Positions 9,253 to 18,102 of a stretch of 64,000 bases of DNA are shown piece by piece. Positions within the stretch are counted from its first letter, which is position 1. Each line of letters opens with the position of its first letter. A program made the position numbers and the translations under genes. This DNA is from Lactobacillus colini. Lineage in GTDB: Bacteria; Bacillota; Bacilli; Lactobacillales; Lactobacillaceae. The stretch lies in contig NZ_JAGGLU010000007.1 in assembly GCF_017874575.1 (NCBI RefSeq), positions 1-64,000 of the forward strand, in the 5' to 3' direction. The notes under the pieces are model-generated. The model ran no database searches. It had not been told where the DNA came from and worked only from the letters and a program-made list of their open reading frames with translations.

Positions 9253-9305
9253 TCACTTGTATAGTACAATATAGCAAAAAGCATTTCAATAACACGCTGT
9301 CTTTT

Positions 9306-9319
9306 ATCACATTTGTGAT
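9306..9319. promoter_or_regulatory. Putative SorR operator in the sorF-sorR intergenic region
   Basis: ATCACATTTGTGAT is an interrupted palindrome (ATCACA, two bases, TGTGAT). A half-copy TTTGTGAT lies at 9214-9221, and a second full palindrome lies at 10311-10324 before sorE. Presence only around this locus suggests the binding site of the local SorC-family regulator. This is inference. Confidence 0.6.
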
Positions 9320-9360
9320 TTTCTCATTGTACTAATACTTAACTAATGGAGGAAAAGATT

Positions 9361-10323
9361 ATGGATAATAATCGTATTACATTACTTACAAAAATTGCTG
9401 AATTATATTATATGCAGGGACTGACCCAATCACAGATATCTGCGAAGATTCATATTCACAGAACTGAAATCAGTAAGCTACTAAAAGAAGCTCGAAAACT
9501 AGGTATAGTACAGATTACAATTAATCCTAATATTAAAAACTCCAGTAATTTGCAAAAGTTCTTTATTAAAAACTTCAACTTAAAAAATATGATAATAGTT
9601 CCTGATACTACTGAATCTATAGATTTAAAAGCATTGGGTGAATTTGCTGGTCCATATATATCAAATATAATTACAAGCAATTCTACTATAGGTATTTCTT
9701 GGGGTAGAACCTTAGCCCATGCAATATCAAACTTCACTAAAAATAATAAAAAACATAATATTACTGTAGTTCCTTTAATTGGTGGACCTACAGGAAGATT
9801 AAAAAATGATTATCAATCCAATAGGCTAGTATACTTATTATCAGAAAAACTAAACGCTAATAGTGAAACTTTAAATACCCCCGCTATTGTCAGTTCTAAC
9901 ACATTAAAAGAAGAGCTACTTTCCAATCCTAATAATCAAATAGTATTTAATTATTGGGATAAATTAGATTATGCGATAGTTGGTATTGGTAGTAACTTAA
10001 TAACAGAACTAGAACAATGGAAAGAGTTTTATAAAAACTCTAACTTTAGTGATATCTTTAAAAATACAGCAGTAGTAGGTGATCTTCTATCCCATCCTTT
10101 TACTCAAAATGGAGATTTTATTGACATATCAAAACTAAATATAATTAGCATAGATATGCAAAAATTAAAAGAAGTACCAAATGTTATAGGTTTGGCATGT
10201 GGTAAAAATAAGGTTAATGCCATCTTAGGTGCCCTAAATACCGGTATACTCGACATTTTAATTACTACGGACACTACAGCTTTAGCAATCAAAAAAATAT
10301 ATGATAAAAAATCACAAATGTGA
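9361..10323 (+). CDS. sorR: SorC/DeoR-family regulator of the sorbose locus
   Basis: A 320-residue regulator with an N-terminal helix-turn-helix (LYYMQGLTQSQISAKIHIHRTEISKLLKEA) and a C-terminal sugar-phosphate-binding domain of the SorC/CggR type (GISWGRTLAHAI, VVPLIGGPTGRL). The ATG at 9361 is chosen because the earlier ATG at 9346 is itself part of the GGAGG ribosome binding site. It is divergent from sorF and followed by sorE, as in L. casei sorRE. It probably activates both operons with L-sorbose 1-phosphate as effector. Its stop codon lies inside a palindromic operator. Confidence 0.87.
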   Translation: MDNNRITLLTKIAELYYMQGLTQSQISAKIHIHRTEISKLLKEARKLGIVQITINPNIKNSSNLQKFFIKNFNLKNMIIVPDTTESIDLKALGEFAGPYISNIITSNSTIGISWGRTLAHAISNFTKNNKKHNITVVPLIGGPTGRLKNDYQSNRLVYLLSEKLNANSETLNTPAIVSSNTLKEELLSNPNNQIVFNYWDKLDYAIVGIGSNLITELEQWKEFYKNSNFSDIFKNTAVVGDLLSHPFTQNGDFIDISKLNIISIDMQKLKEVPNVIGLACGKNKVNAILGALNTGILDILITTDTTALAIKKIYDKKSQM

Positions 10324-10324
10324 T
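10311..10324. promoter_or_regulatory. Putative SorR operator overlapping the sorR stop codon
   Basis: ATCACAAATGTGAT is the same interrupted palindrome as at 9306-9319 in inverse centre. It contains the sorR TGA (10321-10323) and lies about 100 bases before sorE. It suggests a separate, SorR-controlled promoter for sorE. Confidence 0.55.
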
Positions 10325-10378
10325 AATAATGTGTATATCATTGACTATCATTGCATTATTTTATAATATCATTTGTGA

Positions 10379-10392
10379 AGTTAGCGCTCTTA
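10379..10392. promoter_or_regulatory. cre-like box upstream of sorE
   Basis: AGTTAGCGCTCTTA repeats the block before sorF and matches cre at about 12 of 14 positions. An ATCATTTGTGA half-operator directly precedes it. Confidence 0.5.
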
Positions 10393-10425
10393 TCTGTAAT
10401 ATCGTTTAGACAGAAGGAGTAAAAA

Positions 10426-11670
10426 ATGGTTGTTAAAAGTACAGCTTTAAGAATTTATGGTAAGGAAGATATGCGCGTTGAAAACGTAGTTCTTCCTGAA
10501 ATTAAGGATGATGAAATTTTAGCGGAAGTCATCTCCGACTCAATGTGTATGTCATCTTGGAAATTAGCCAAAGAAGGTGAAGATCACAAAAAAACACCTA
10601 AAGATCTAAAAAACAATCCTGTAATGGTTGGACATGAATTTTCAGGCAAGATACTTAAAGTTGGACCAAAATGGTCTAACAGGTTTCATGCAGGACAGAA
10701 TTTTGTAATTCAGCCTAACTTAGCTAGGGATGATACGCCTTTTGTACCTGGATATTCATATCCATATATTGGTGGTGATGCAACTAAAATTATCATCCCT
10801 AATGAAGTCATGGAATTAGGATGTCTAATTCCATTTAATGGTGACTCCTATTATGAAGGCTCATTGTGCGAACCGGTTAGTTGTGTAATTGCTGCTTTTA
10901 ATGCACAGTTTCATTTAATACCACATTCTTATAAACATAAAATGGGGATTAAGCCTAATGGTAATATGCTAATTATTGGTGGTACTGGTCCTATGGGGCT
11001 ACTTGCCATTGATTACGCATTACATGCTGATACTAAACCTAAACAATTAATAGTTACTGATATCGATCAAGATAAATTAAACCGTGCCCAACATCTATAT
11101 CCATCAAAGGAAGTAGACATTCAATTTATTAATACCAAAGACTTAACAATTGAAGAGCAAGAAAATATTCTAAAAACTAAAACGAACGGACAAGGTTTTG
11201 ATGATACCTTTTTAATGATTAGCGTTGTACCACTTGCAAAAATGGCCGCTAAATTACTAAATGAAGACGGGTGTTTAAATCAATTTGCAGGACCTATAAA
11301 GAAAGATTTCACGGTTCCTATTAATCTTTATGATGTACACTATAATTTCACACATTTAGTTGGTACTTCAGGTGGTAATGCAGAAAATGAATCACAAGCA
11401 GCTAAACTAATTGCCGATCATAGATTAAATGTAGCTAAAGTAATTACTCATGTGCTAGGATTAAATGCTGCCGCTGAAACAACCCTTAGCCAGCCAAATA
11501 TTGGAGGTGGAAAAAAAGTTGTTTATACTCACAAAAATTTTGACAGAATTGAATTAGCAAAAGTAGATCCTAACACCGAATTAGGAAAAATTTTAAGTAA
11601 ACATGATGGTCTTTGGTCTCATGAAGCAGAGCAATGGATTATGAATAATATGCCAGATATTGACGAATAA
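10426..11670 (+). CDS. sorE: L-sorbose-1-phosphate reductase (zinc alcohol dehydrogenase family)
   Basis: A 414-residue medium-chain dehydrogenase that should reduce L-sorbose 1-phosphate to D-glucitol 6-phosphate. The catalytic zinc ligands are plausibly Cys41 (SMCMSS) and His70-Glu71 (VGHEFSG). The Rossmann fold starts at GGTGPMGLLAIDYAL (about 186-200), followed by VTDIDQDKLNRA. The four-cysteine structural zinc loop of classic alcohol dehydrogenases is not evident, as in the SorE group. It follows sorR with its own upstream operator and cre-like box, behind AGAAGGAGT. Together with SorF it converts imported sorbose to fructose 6-phosphate. Confidence 0.88.
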   Translation: MVVKSTALRIYGKEDMRVENVVLPEIKDDEILAEVISDSMCMSSWKLAKEGEDHKKTPKDLKNNPVMVGHEFSGKILKVGPKWSNRFHAGQNFVIQPNLARDDTPFVPGYSYPYIGGDATKIIIPNEVMELGCLIPFNGDSYYEGSLCEPVSCVIAAFNAQFHLIPHSYKHKMGIKPNGNMLIIGGTGPMGLLAIDYALHADTKPKQLIVTDIDQDKLNRAQHLYPSKEVDIQFINTKDLTIEEQENILKTKTNGQGFDDTFLMISVVPLAKMAAKLLNEDGCLNQFAGPIKKDFTVPINLYDVHYNFTHLVGTSGGNAENESQAAKLIADHRLNVAKVITHVLGLNAAAETTLSQPNIGGGKKVVYTHKNFDRIELAKVDPNTELGKILSKHDGLWSHEAEQWIMNNMPDIDE

Positions 11671-11749
11671 TCAATTTTCTAACTCCCCCTCATAGGCATT
11701 TATTATTTTCACCATGCTTAATTTAAATAGATGATTATCAAAATATATT

Positions 11750-11792
11750 ATAAAAGCCTTGAAATTATACATAAGAATTTCAAGGCTTTTAT
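11750..11792. terminator. Terminator after sorE
   Basis: A strong hairpin with arms AAAAGCCTTGAAATT and AATTTCAAGGCTTTT, which pair perfectly, followed by a T run. The remaining bases between it and the next gene hold a cre box and a promoter region only. Confidence 0.85.
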
Positions 11793-11946
11793 TACACAGA
11801 TTTATCATAATAAAGCATATTTTGTAGTTTTCTGTCATAAAGGCTGTAAATCAAAAATCAAACCAAATAAATTTTAATTATTATACCGATACTAGTATAG
11901 TAATAAATTGACCTATACCAATTTCAGTTGTATTTACTCTCACATA

Positions 11947-11960
11947 TGTAAGCGCTATTA
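11947..11960. promoter_or_regulatory. cre box upstream of the EIIC-acetyltransferase pair
   Basis: TGTAAGCGCTATTA matches the cre consensus at 13 of 14 positions. It lies 44 bases before the EIIC start, where CcpA binding would block transcription. Confidence 0.65.
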
Positions 11961-12003
11961 TTATATGGAAAATATTCTAATAATATAGATAGGAGGACAA
12001 AAA

Positions 12004-13254
12004 ATGAATAATTTCATGGAGTGGATACAGACTAAGTTAATTCCACCAATGGCGAAAGTCGGAAATAATAAATATTTAGTTGCTGTTCGCGATGGATTAG
12101 TTATCACTTTACCTGCAGTTATTGGTGGATCAATATTTTTAATTATTGGTAATATACCTATCACAGCATGGACTAATTTTATTAAGCCTTATAGTTGGAT
12201 GTTAACACAGGCGGTTAATGGGTCTTTTGGAATAATTTCTTTATTGGCCGTTATTGGAATCTCATATCAACTAGCCATAGCTTTAAACATAGACAAAATA
12301 TCATCTATAGGATTATCAGTAATGGCATTTATCATTACTTCTTTCAATGACAAACATGCTTTAAATTACGATAATTTTGGATCCAATGGTATTTTTACTG
12401 CTATTTTAACAGCCTTTGTTGCGACTTTTATTTTTAATTTCTTTATTAAGAAAAACATAGTACTCAAATTACCTAACGGTGTACCAGCTGCAGTTTCTAA
12501 TTCTTTTATTGCCTTACTACCTGGTATGGCAGTTCTTGCAATATTCTGGTCGATAAGAGTCGTATTTAATATAGATATAAATGCTGTAGTTCAAGCAATT
12601 TTCCACCCTATTGTCTTTGCTCTGAATACTTTGCCTGGTATCTTAGTTTATACATTTATTGTAAGTTTGCTGTGGATATGTGGCATTCACGGAGATATGA
12701 CTTTAGAAGGTATCGCAGATCCAATTTTTTTACAATACTTGGCAGCTAATGCTACAGCCTATTCACATCATCAAGCTCTCCCATATATTACTGCATCAGG
12801 CTTTTCTAGCTTACTAGTTAATGTAGGTGGCACAGGTGCTACTCTTACTCTTTGTGCATTGATGCTTTTTTCAAAAAGTAAAACTTACCGTGATTTAGGT
12901 AAATTAGCATTTCCAAGTTCATTATTTGAAATTAATGAGCCTATAATTTTTGGATTCCCTATTGTAATGAATCCGATGATCATGATTCCATTTATCTTAA
13001 TCCCATTAGTTCTCTCTATACTAAGTTATATCTTAATTAACATTGGTTGGATATCCGCTCCTGTGGTCATGGTTCCATGGACTATGCCGCCAATTATTGG
13101 CCCAATGATGGCTTGTGGTTGGGATTGGCGTGCGGGTGTATGGTCAGCGGTTGAATGTGTAATTGCTGCTGCAATGTACTATCCATTCTTCCAAGCTTGT
13201 GAAAAGCAAATGTTAAGTAAAGAAAGAGAGGCAGTAACAAATGAAACTAAATAA
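12004..13254 (+). CDS. PTS EIIC, lactose/cellobiose family, orphan
   Basis: A 416-residue EIIC of the Lac/Cel family. It shows the N-terminal segment VAVRDGLVITLPAVIGGSIF, the LWICGIHGDMTLEGI loop and FEINEPIIFGFPIVMNP. It starts behind AGGAGGACAAAA. No EIIA, EIIB or glycosidase is nearby. The only partner is an Eis-like acetyltransferase whose start overlaps its end by 14 bases. Its substrate cannot be read from the sequence. Confidence 0.87.
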   Translation: MNNFMEWIQTKLIPPMAKVGNNKYLVAVRDGLVITLPAVIGGSIFLIIGNIPITAWTNFIKPYSWMLTQAVNGSFGIISLLAVIGISYQLAIALNIDKISSIGLSVMAFIITSFNDKHALNYDNFGSNGIFTAILTAFVATFIFNFFIKKNIVLKLPNGVPAAVSNSFIALLPGMAVLAIFWSIRVVFNIDINAVVQAIFHPIVFALNTLPGILVYTFIVSLLWICGIHGDMTLEGIADPIFLQYLAANATAYSHHQALPYITASGFSSLLVNVGGTGATLTLCALMLFSKSKTYRDLGKLAFPSSLFEINEPIIFGFPIVMNPMIMIPFILIPLVLSILSYILINIGWISAPVVMVPWTMPPIIGPMMACGWDWRAGVWSAVECVIAAAMYYPFFQACEKQMLSKEREAVTNETK

Positions 13255-14404
13255 AGACAAAGAAACGCTTGACGAAATTGCCTCATTAGTACAATATGCC
13301 TTTCTAAAAAAGAACGATATCACTAAAGACGTCAATTTTATGAGTAGATATTATCATAGTAGTGGCTATGGAAAATTTCATAAAGACAAACTAACTAGTT
13401 ATGTGATGTCAAATAATTTTAAAAGTAAAATCTTCAATCAAACTGTAAAAATGGCAGGTATTGGCTACGTTTCAACCTATCCAGAAAACAGAGGACATGG
13501 GGATATTTCTAAGATAATGAATGAAATACTAATTGATTTACACCGCGAAAATATCCCCCTATCTAATTTAGCACCGTGGTCAGAAAGCTTTTATCGGCAA
13601 TATGGATATGAAAACACAATTTATAGAAAGATATTAGAATTTAGGTCCAATGCTTTACACTACTTCAAGCCTTCTAAAGAAGGTAAAATAATACGTGGAA
13701 CTTTAAAAGATGAAAAAATTTCCACTCTAGTTAACAAAATGTATACAAATCAGCTCAATTCGGCCACAGAGCGGAATACTGTTATTAGAGAGAAGTGGTG
13801 GTGGAATAGATTTAATACTTATTATCCAGATCGCTACGTAGCAATATACTTAGACGGCCACCAAAATCCTAAAGGCTATATGTTTTATACCTTAAGCAAT
13901 AATAGCTTTGTAGCAGATGAATTCTATTTTACATCGCAAGAATCAGCAATCAATTTATTAAGCTTTATGGGTGGACATATTTCATCAAGTGATTCTTTTA
14001 AAATTGTTACCTCGGTTGAATCACTTCTAGAGGATTTGTTTCCAAATCAAGGTATGATTACTGTAACTGTTCATCCTTATATGATGAGTAGAATTATAGA
14101 TTTTCAGACCATTGCATCATGTATAAAAATGGAAACAAGAGAACCTATTATCATTGAAGTCACTGATGATAAACAATGTGAATGGAATAATAAAAAATGG
14201 AAATTTACTCCACTTACAGATAAAACAAATTGTGAGCAAACGATTAAACCACCAGATTACACTGCCTCGATTACAAATTGGACTAAAGTATTACTGGGGC
14301 GATTAACAGTTGACCAGGCCGTAAATTTAGGAATAATAAAGCATCTAACATCAAATAAATTGATTTTAAAAAAAGGTAAAGTATCGTTTTACGATTATTT
14401 TTAA
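13241..14404 (+). CDS. Eis-like GNAT N-acetyltransferase
   Basis: A 387-residue protein resembling the Eis family. It has an N-terminal GNAT fold with the acetyl-CoA loop GIGYVSTYPENRGHGDISKIM, a second GNAT-like region (APWSESFYRQYGYENTIYRK), and a C-terminal sterol-carrier-like domain (MSRIIDFQTIAS to ITNWTKVLLGRLTVDQAV). Eis enzymes acetylate amines such as aminoglycosides and lysines using acetyl-CoA. The gene overlaps the EIIC gene by 14 bases, so the products are probably used together, perhaps to acetylate an imported amino sugar. That role is inference. Confidence 0.8.
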   Translation: MKLNKDKETLDEIASLVQYAFLKKNDITKDVNFMSRYYHSSGYGKFHKDKLTSYVMSNNFKSKIFNQTVKMAGIGYVSTYPENRGHGDISKIMNEILIDLHRENIPLSNLAPWSESFYRQYGYENTIYRKILEFRSNALHYFKPSKEGKIIRGTLKDEKISTLVNKMYTNQLNSATERNTVIREKWWWNRFNTYYPDRYVAIYLDGHQNPKGYMFYTLSNNSFVADEFYFTSQESAINLLSFMGGHISSSDSFKIVTSVESLLEDLFPNQGMITVTVHPYMMSRIIDFQTIASCIKMETREPIIIEVTDDKQCEWNNKKWKFTPLTDKTNCEQTIKPPDYTASITNWTKVLLGRLTVDQAVNLGIIKHLTSNKLILKKGKVSFYDYF

Positions 14405-14448
14405 AATTTTTCTCAATAGATTACTTAAATAACTGAAACCAGATAGCC

Positions 14449-14476
14449 AAAAATCACGCTTTTTTGCGTGATTTTT
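14449..14476. terminator. Terminator after the acetyltransferase gene
   Basis: Arms AAAAATCACGC and GCGTGATTTTT enclose a T-rich loop and continue into a T run on the plus strand. Confidence 0.8.
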
Positions 14477-14482
14477 ATTTTT

Positions 14483-14655
14483 TTAATTATGATCTTTTTC
14501 TATAAACTTTTTAATAAATTCATCCCACTCTTTGTAGCCTAATTTTTATGAAAATCGTACTACAGAAGCTTCAGATATAAATGCAGCCTGAGCTATATTT
14601 TTACATCAAGGGTAATGACATCTAAATCTGCTTGCAAAAGATACTCAGCTATTGA
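14483..14655 (-). pseudogene. RpiR-family regulator fragment, degenerate
   Basis: On the minus strand the frame reads AQAAFISEASVVRFS, then a stop, then KLGYKEWDEFIKKF, which is the RpiR helix-turn-helix. The upstream part SIAEYLLQADLDVITL lies in a shifted frame. At least one frameshift and one nonsense change are present, and the sugar-binding domain is missing. It may once have regulated the neighbouring EIIC-acetyltransferase pair. Confidence 0.65.
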
Positions 14656-14924
14656 CCTTTAACATATACAAAAAGTAGTAAGTAATAGGTGTGTCAAATG
14701 TTAATTGTCGTTTTGAATCAAACAGAACTATTTTAACTAGCAAGTAGATTAAATATTCATTGACAAACACATAAAAAAACACCAAGCATCGCTAGCTTGG
14801 TGTTAATCTAATTTACTCTCCTACCAACAAAATTCTACAGAGAACTATATTCATCTTGTCGAATAGTTGTTATCTAATACTAAATTAGTATGCTACATTG
14901 ACAGACATAATTAGGCTAAAATTG
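14656..14924. other. Intergenic stretch with one hairpin
   Basis: No gene is recognised here. A hairpin at 14779-14803 (arms ACACCAAGC and GCTTGGTGT, flanked by A and T runs) could end transcription from either side. A short palindrome ATACTAAATTAGTAT lies at 14877-14891. Confidence 0.5.
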
Positions 14925-15629
14925 CTAATTTTTACTGTATTTATTTAACGTAATATCGAAATATTTTAAAGGAATATAATATTTATTTTGTCCAATTATT
15001 TTATTGTGGTCATCAAACAAATTTTCTAATATTAACATTACAACTTCTTTTTCTCCAAAAAAGCTTTTATGGAAAGTGTCCTTTTTTCTAAGTGAACGTT
15101 GGACATGTACTTGTGTATGATAACTTTTAAGATAAATATTTTTTTCAACAAATCTAGTAACAGATTTATCATCATTTATATCTAAATTGTCAGGAACATA
15201 ATTAGAATCAATTATAGAAAATACATTGCCAATAATTCTATCCTCATGTTCATACCATAAATTTATAGAATAATATTTTCTCAAAGATTCAAAAATCTTT
15301 TCAGAATATGGACTTGCATCATTAATTTTAACTGCAGATCTAACTCTATCAATTTTTTGATTACAACTGCTATAAAACAAAGATTGATTTAGTTCAATTC
15401 CATGAAATTCTGAATCCACACTATGGTTAATATAATTTCCTTTGCCTTTAACAGAATAAACAATATTATCTTCTTTTAATAAAGCTAAAACGGATCTAAT
15501 AGTAACCCGACTACACTTAAAATAATTACATAATTCTTTTTCTGTTGGTAATTTTGCTCCATACTCTGCCTTCTGTATTTTATTAAACATTTCATTGTAT
15601 ATTTGGACATATTTTGGAACAATACTCAT
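14925..15629 (-). CDS. GntR/HutC-family transcriptional regulator
   Basis: A 234-residue regulator with an N-terminal winged helix (GAKLPTEKELCNYFKCSRVTIRSVLALLKEDNIVYSVKGKGNYI) and a C-terminal UTRA-like effector domain (about 85-230) that includes LRKYYSINLWYEHEDRII. It is last in the operon with a nucleoside hydrolase and a DcuC-type permease, and probably represses that operon. Paired AATACA...TGTATT sites upstream of the hydrolase are candidate operators. Confidence 0.82.
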   Translation of the reverse strand: MSIVPKYVQIYNEMFNKIQKAEYGAKLPTEKELCNYFKCSRVTIRSVLALLKEDNIVYSVKGKGNYINHSVDSEFHGIELNQSLFYSSCNQKIDRVRSAVKINDASPYSEKIFESLRKYYSINLWYEHEDRIIGNVFSIIDSNYVPDNLDINDDKSVTRFVEKNIYLKSYHTQVHVQRSLRKKDTFHKSFFGEKEVVMLILENLFDDHNKIIGQNKYYIPLKYFDITLNKYSKN

Positions 15630-15643
15630 ATTTTACTATACCT

Positions 15644-17047
15644 TTACAATAACATGAACGACAATATTAACATTATAATAACACCACTTACCATTGGTAT
15701 AGAAGTACGTCTAATTATATTTCCAGGATCTAAATGAGTTGTTCCAGCCACAATTAATACAACTGCAGCAACTGGAGAGACTGCCCTCATTAAGTTGCCA
15801 GCTAATTGTACAGGAACTGATAATTGCTCTGGTGAAATACCTGCTGATTTAGCCAATGGGAAGAATAGTGGGATCAATGCAAAAGTTAAGGCAACACCGC
15901 TACCACTTAGCATTACAATAACAATAGTAAATATTACCATTAGGATAGGTAAAATTACACCTGCACCTTTGACATTTGTCATAGCATTTTGGATCATTGA
16001 CATAATTCCAATAGCATTCAATCCTTGTACAAAAGTTTGAGCAGCAACTAACAGTACAACAATTCCAATGGCATTCCCCATACCTTTAATAAATACGTTA
16101 GTACCTTTCAAAACTTCTTTAGCTTTATGCTTATTCAACAGCTCTACTATTATTGCTATAATCCAACTGATAATGGTAACCATTTGAACTGTTAAGGACA
16201 TCGTTTTGCCTTGTATCGCATCAAAAATAAATGCAATAATTAAAACGATAATTGGTAACACTGGTAATAATCCGTAAATAAATCTAACTAACTTACTGTC
16301 ACTAACTTTTACAGACTCTTTTTTATCATGACTAACACCAAATTGCTTTAATTCTTCATTATAAGATAATTCTTCTGGCATCTTCTTATCTTCATACTTT
16401 TGCCAAAAATACTGAACTATAGCAATAAACAACAAAGTAGGAATCGAAACAATTGCATGGTAGCCAAACACATATTGCGTAGTAGATAATTTAAAAGCTG
16501 AGGCAATGGCAACGTTATCCGATCCCAAAGGAGTGGGAATAATAGTTGCTGACGTTGCAATAATTGCACCAGCAGTTAATCTGCTCATGCCTGCGGTTCT
16601 TAAGACAGGATATAAAGTGGCTAACAAGATTATAGCTAAGTTAGATGCACTTGGCACAACTAGCGATAATAAATTTCCAAGTAAGAAAACAATTGGAACT
16701 AGTAAATAAACAGACTTTGCCCCTTTCATTGTTGATGTTAAGCTACCAACAGTAATGTCATTAGCACCAATATAACTCATATATGAACTATAGCCGGCTA
16801 ATAATAAAATTACAAAACCTGATCCAGATAAAGTTGTAGTAAATTGTTCAATCATTACTTCTATTGGTTTAAGCAATATATTACTTACAGGTTGTATAGT
16901 TTTAATTGTATTCCCCATCATTAACCCGCAATAAAGTAATATAAGTCCTATTGCAAACAAAATGATTTTTATATCCATTTTTTTGGCTAACATCCAACAT
17001 AATATTGCAACTGACAACAGTGTTAAAACGATAGATAGATATATCAT
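15644..17047 (-). CDS. DcuC-family permease
   Basis: A 467-residue membrane protein with about twelve hydrophobic segments of the C4-dicarboxylate anaerobic carrier (DcuC) family. LSGSGFVILLLAGYSSYM and VVPSASNLAIILLATLYPVLR are family-like, and TPLGSDNVAIASAF and LAGNLMRAVSPVAAVVLIVAG occur in the second half. DcuC members exchange or export dicarboxylates. Here the gene sits between a nucleoside hydrolase and its regulator, so the natural substrate may be a nucleoside or base instead. The start follows AGGAGGGTAGGGATT. Confidence 0.75.
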   Translation of the reverse strand: MIYLSIVLTLLSVAILCWMLAKKMDIKIILFAIGLILLYCGLMMGNTIKTIQPVSNILLKPIEVMIEQFTTTLSGSGFVILLLAGYSSYMSYIGANDITVGSLTSTMKGAKSVYLLVPIVFLLGNLLSLVVPSASNLAIILLATLYPVLRTAGMSRLTAGAIIATSATIIPTPLGSDNVAIASAFKLSTTQYVFGYHAIVSIPTLLFIAIVQYFWQKYEDKKMPEELSYNEELKQFGVSHDKKESVKVSDSKLVRFIYGLLPVLPIIVLIIAFIFDAIQGKTMSLTVQMVTIISWIIAIIVELLNKHKAKEVLKGTNVFIKGMGNAIGIVVLLVAAQTFVQGLNAIGIMSMIQNAMTNVKGAGVILPILMVIFTIVIVMLSGSGVALTFALIPLFFPLAKSAGISPEQLSVPVQLAGNLMRAVSPVAAVVLIVAGTTHLDPGNIIRRTSIPMVSGVIIMLILSFMLL

Positions 17048-17068
17048 AATCCCTACCCTCCTAAAAGA

Positions 17069-17992
17069 TTAATCACAATCTTTAATAGACTTTTTAAACC
17101 ATTCTACAAATTCATTAAAATCAACACTAGTTGCTACATAAGCATTTTCTAACTTTTTTAGTTTATTTTTTAAGTCAAATAATGAAGCTCCGTAGGTATA
17201 ACCTTCCTGAGTATTAATTTCGACATGAACATGTTCAAAACGAAACATATCTGGCTTTAAAAGTATACCTATTGCTAATGCATCATATATTTTTAAACCT
17301 GTTGAAAAACTACCGCCTCTATATTTTTTAAACAAGCTATAGAACATATCACCAGCCTTACCGTATGTTTTAATCTCTTCACTAACATTCGGCATTATTT
17401 TAGCCTGTAATCCCAGCTCCATAGGAGCAACTTCAATTTTTAAACCACTTTCAAATACAATTCTTGCAGCTTCTGGATCACTCGCAATGTTAAATTCAGA
17501 ATAAATTCCATAATTTCCTCTTCCTATGGCGCCTCCCATTATCACTATCTTTTCAATATTCTCTTTATCTTCTGGATATAATCTTAAATATAATGCATAA
17601 TCAGTTAATGGACCAATTCCTATCAATGTAATCTTATCTAAAGAATTTGAAACTATATTATGAATTGCATCCGGTGCAATTTTATTAATCAACAGACTAT
17701 AATTCGGATTAGGAAAATTATACCCATCCATCCCAGTTTTACCATGAACATGAGTTGCATTTATAGAAGATTTTATTATTGCACGATCAACTCCCTTTAC
17801 TACTGGAATAGATTTTTTAAAAAATGATTCAAGCCTTAATATATTCTCTAAAGTTTGATTTATACCTACATTACCTGCCGCTGCAGAGATCAATTTTAAA
17901 TCTATATCTTTATTGAACATACAAATCGACAATGCAACTGCATCATCAATTCCTGGATCTGTGCTTAATATTACTGGTATTGATTTATTCAT
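17069..17992 (-). CDS. Ribonucleoside hydrolase (IunH family)
   Basis: A 307-residue enzyme that should cleave the N-glycosidic bond of nucleosides to base and ribose. DPGIDDA at 12-18 is the calcium- and ribose-binding signature, and the second half has FNIASDPEAARIVFESG, another family block. The start follows AGGAAAGGATAAATT. First gene of an operon with a DcuC-type permease and a GntR regulator. Base preference (purine or pyrimidine) is not clear from the sequence. Confidence 0.9.
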   Translation of the reverse strand: MNKSIPVILSTDPGIDDAVALSICMFNKDIDLKLISAAAGNVGINQTLENILRLESFFKKSIPVVKGVDRAIIKSSINATHVHGKTGMDGYNFPNPNYSLLINKIAPDAIHNIVSNSLDKITLIGIGPLTDYALYLRLYPEDKENIEKIVIMGGAIGRGNYGIYSEFNIASDPEAARIVFESGLKIEVAPMELGLQAKIMPNVSEEIKTYGKAGDMFYSLFKKYRGGSFSTGLKIYDALAIGILLKPDMFRFEHVHVEINTQEGYTYGASLFDLKNKLKKLENAYVATSVDFNEFVEWFKKSIKDCD

Positions 17993-18020
17993 AATTTATC
18001 CTTTCCTGGTATTATTCAAT

Positions 18021-18034
18021 TGTATCCGCTTACA
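18021..18034. promoter_or_regulatory. cre box upstream of the nucleoside hydrolase
   Basis: On the minus strand TGTAAGCGGATACA matches cre at 13 of 14 positions and is nearly a full palindrome. It lies about 30 bases before the start codon. Confidence 0.65.
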
Positions 18035-18041
18035 ATTAAAT

Positions 18042-18077
18042 AATACATCTATGTCTTAAATAATACAAGCATGTATT
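18042..18077. promoter_or_regulatory. Paired operator candidates for the GntR regulator
   Basis: Two copies of an AATACA-N4-TGT-type palindrome, AATACATCTATGTCTT and AATACAAGCATGTATT, start exactly 20 bases apart, about two helical turns. This spacing suits cooperative binding of two dimers at the operon promoter. Confidence 0.5.
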
Positions 18078-18102
18078 GCTTTTTGGATAATTTATTCTAA
18101 TT

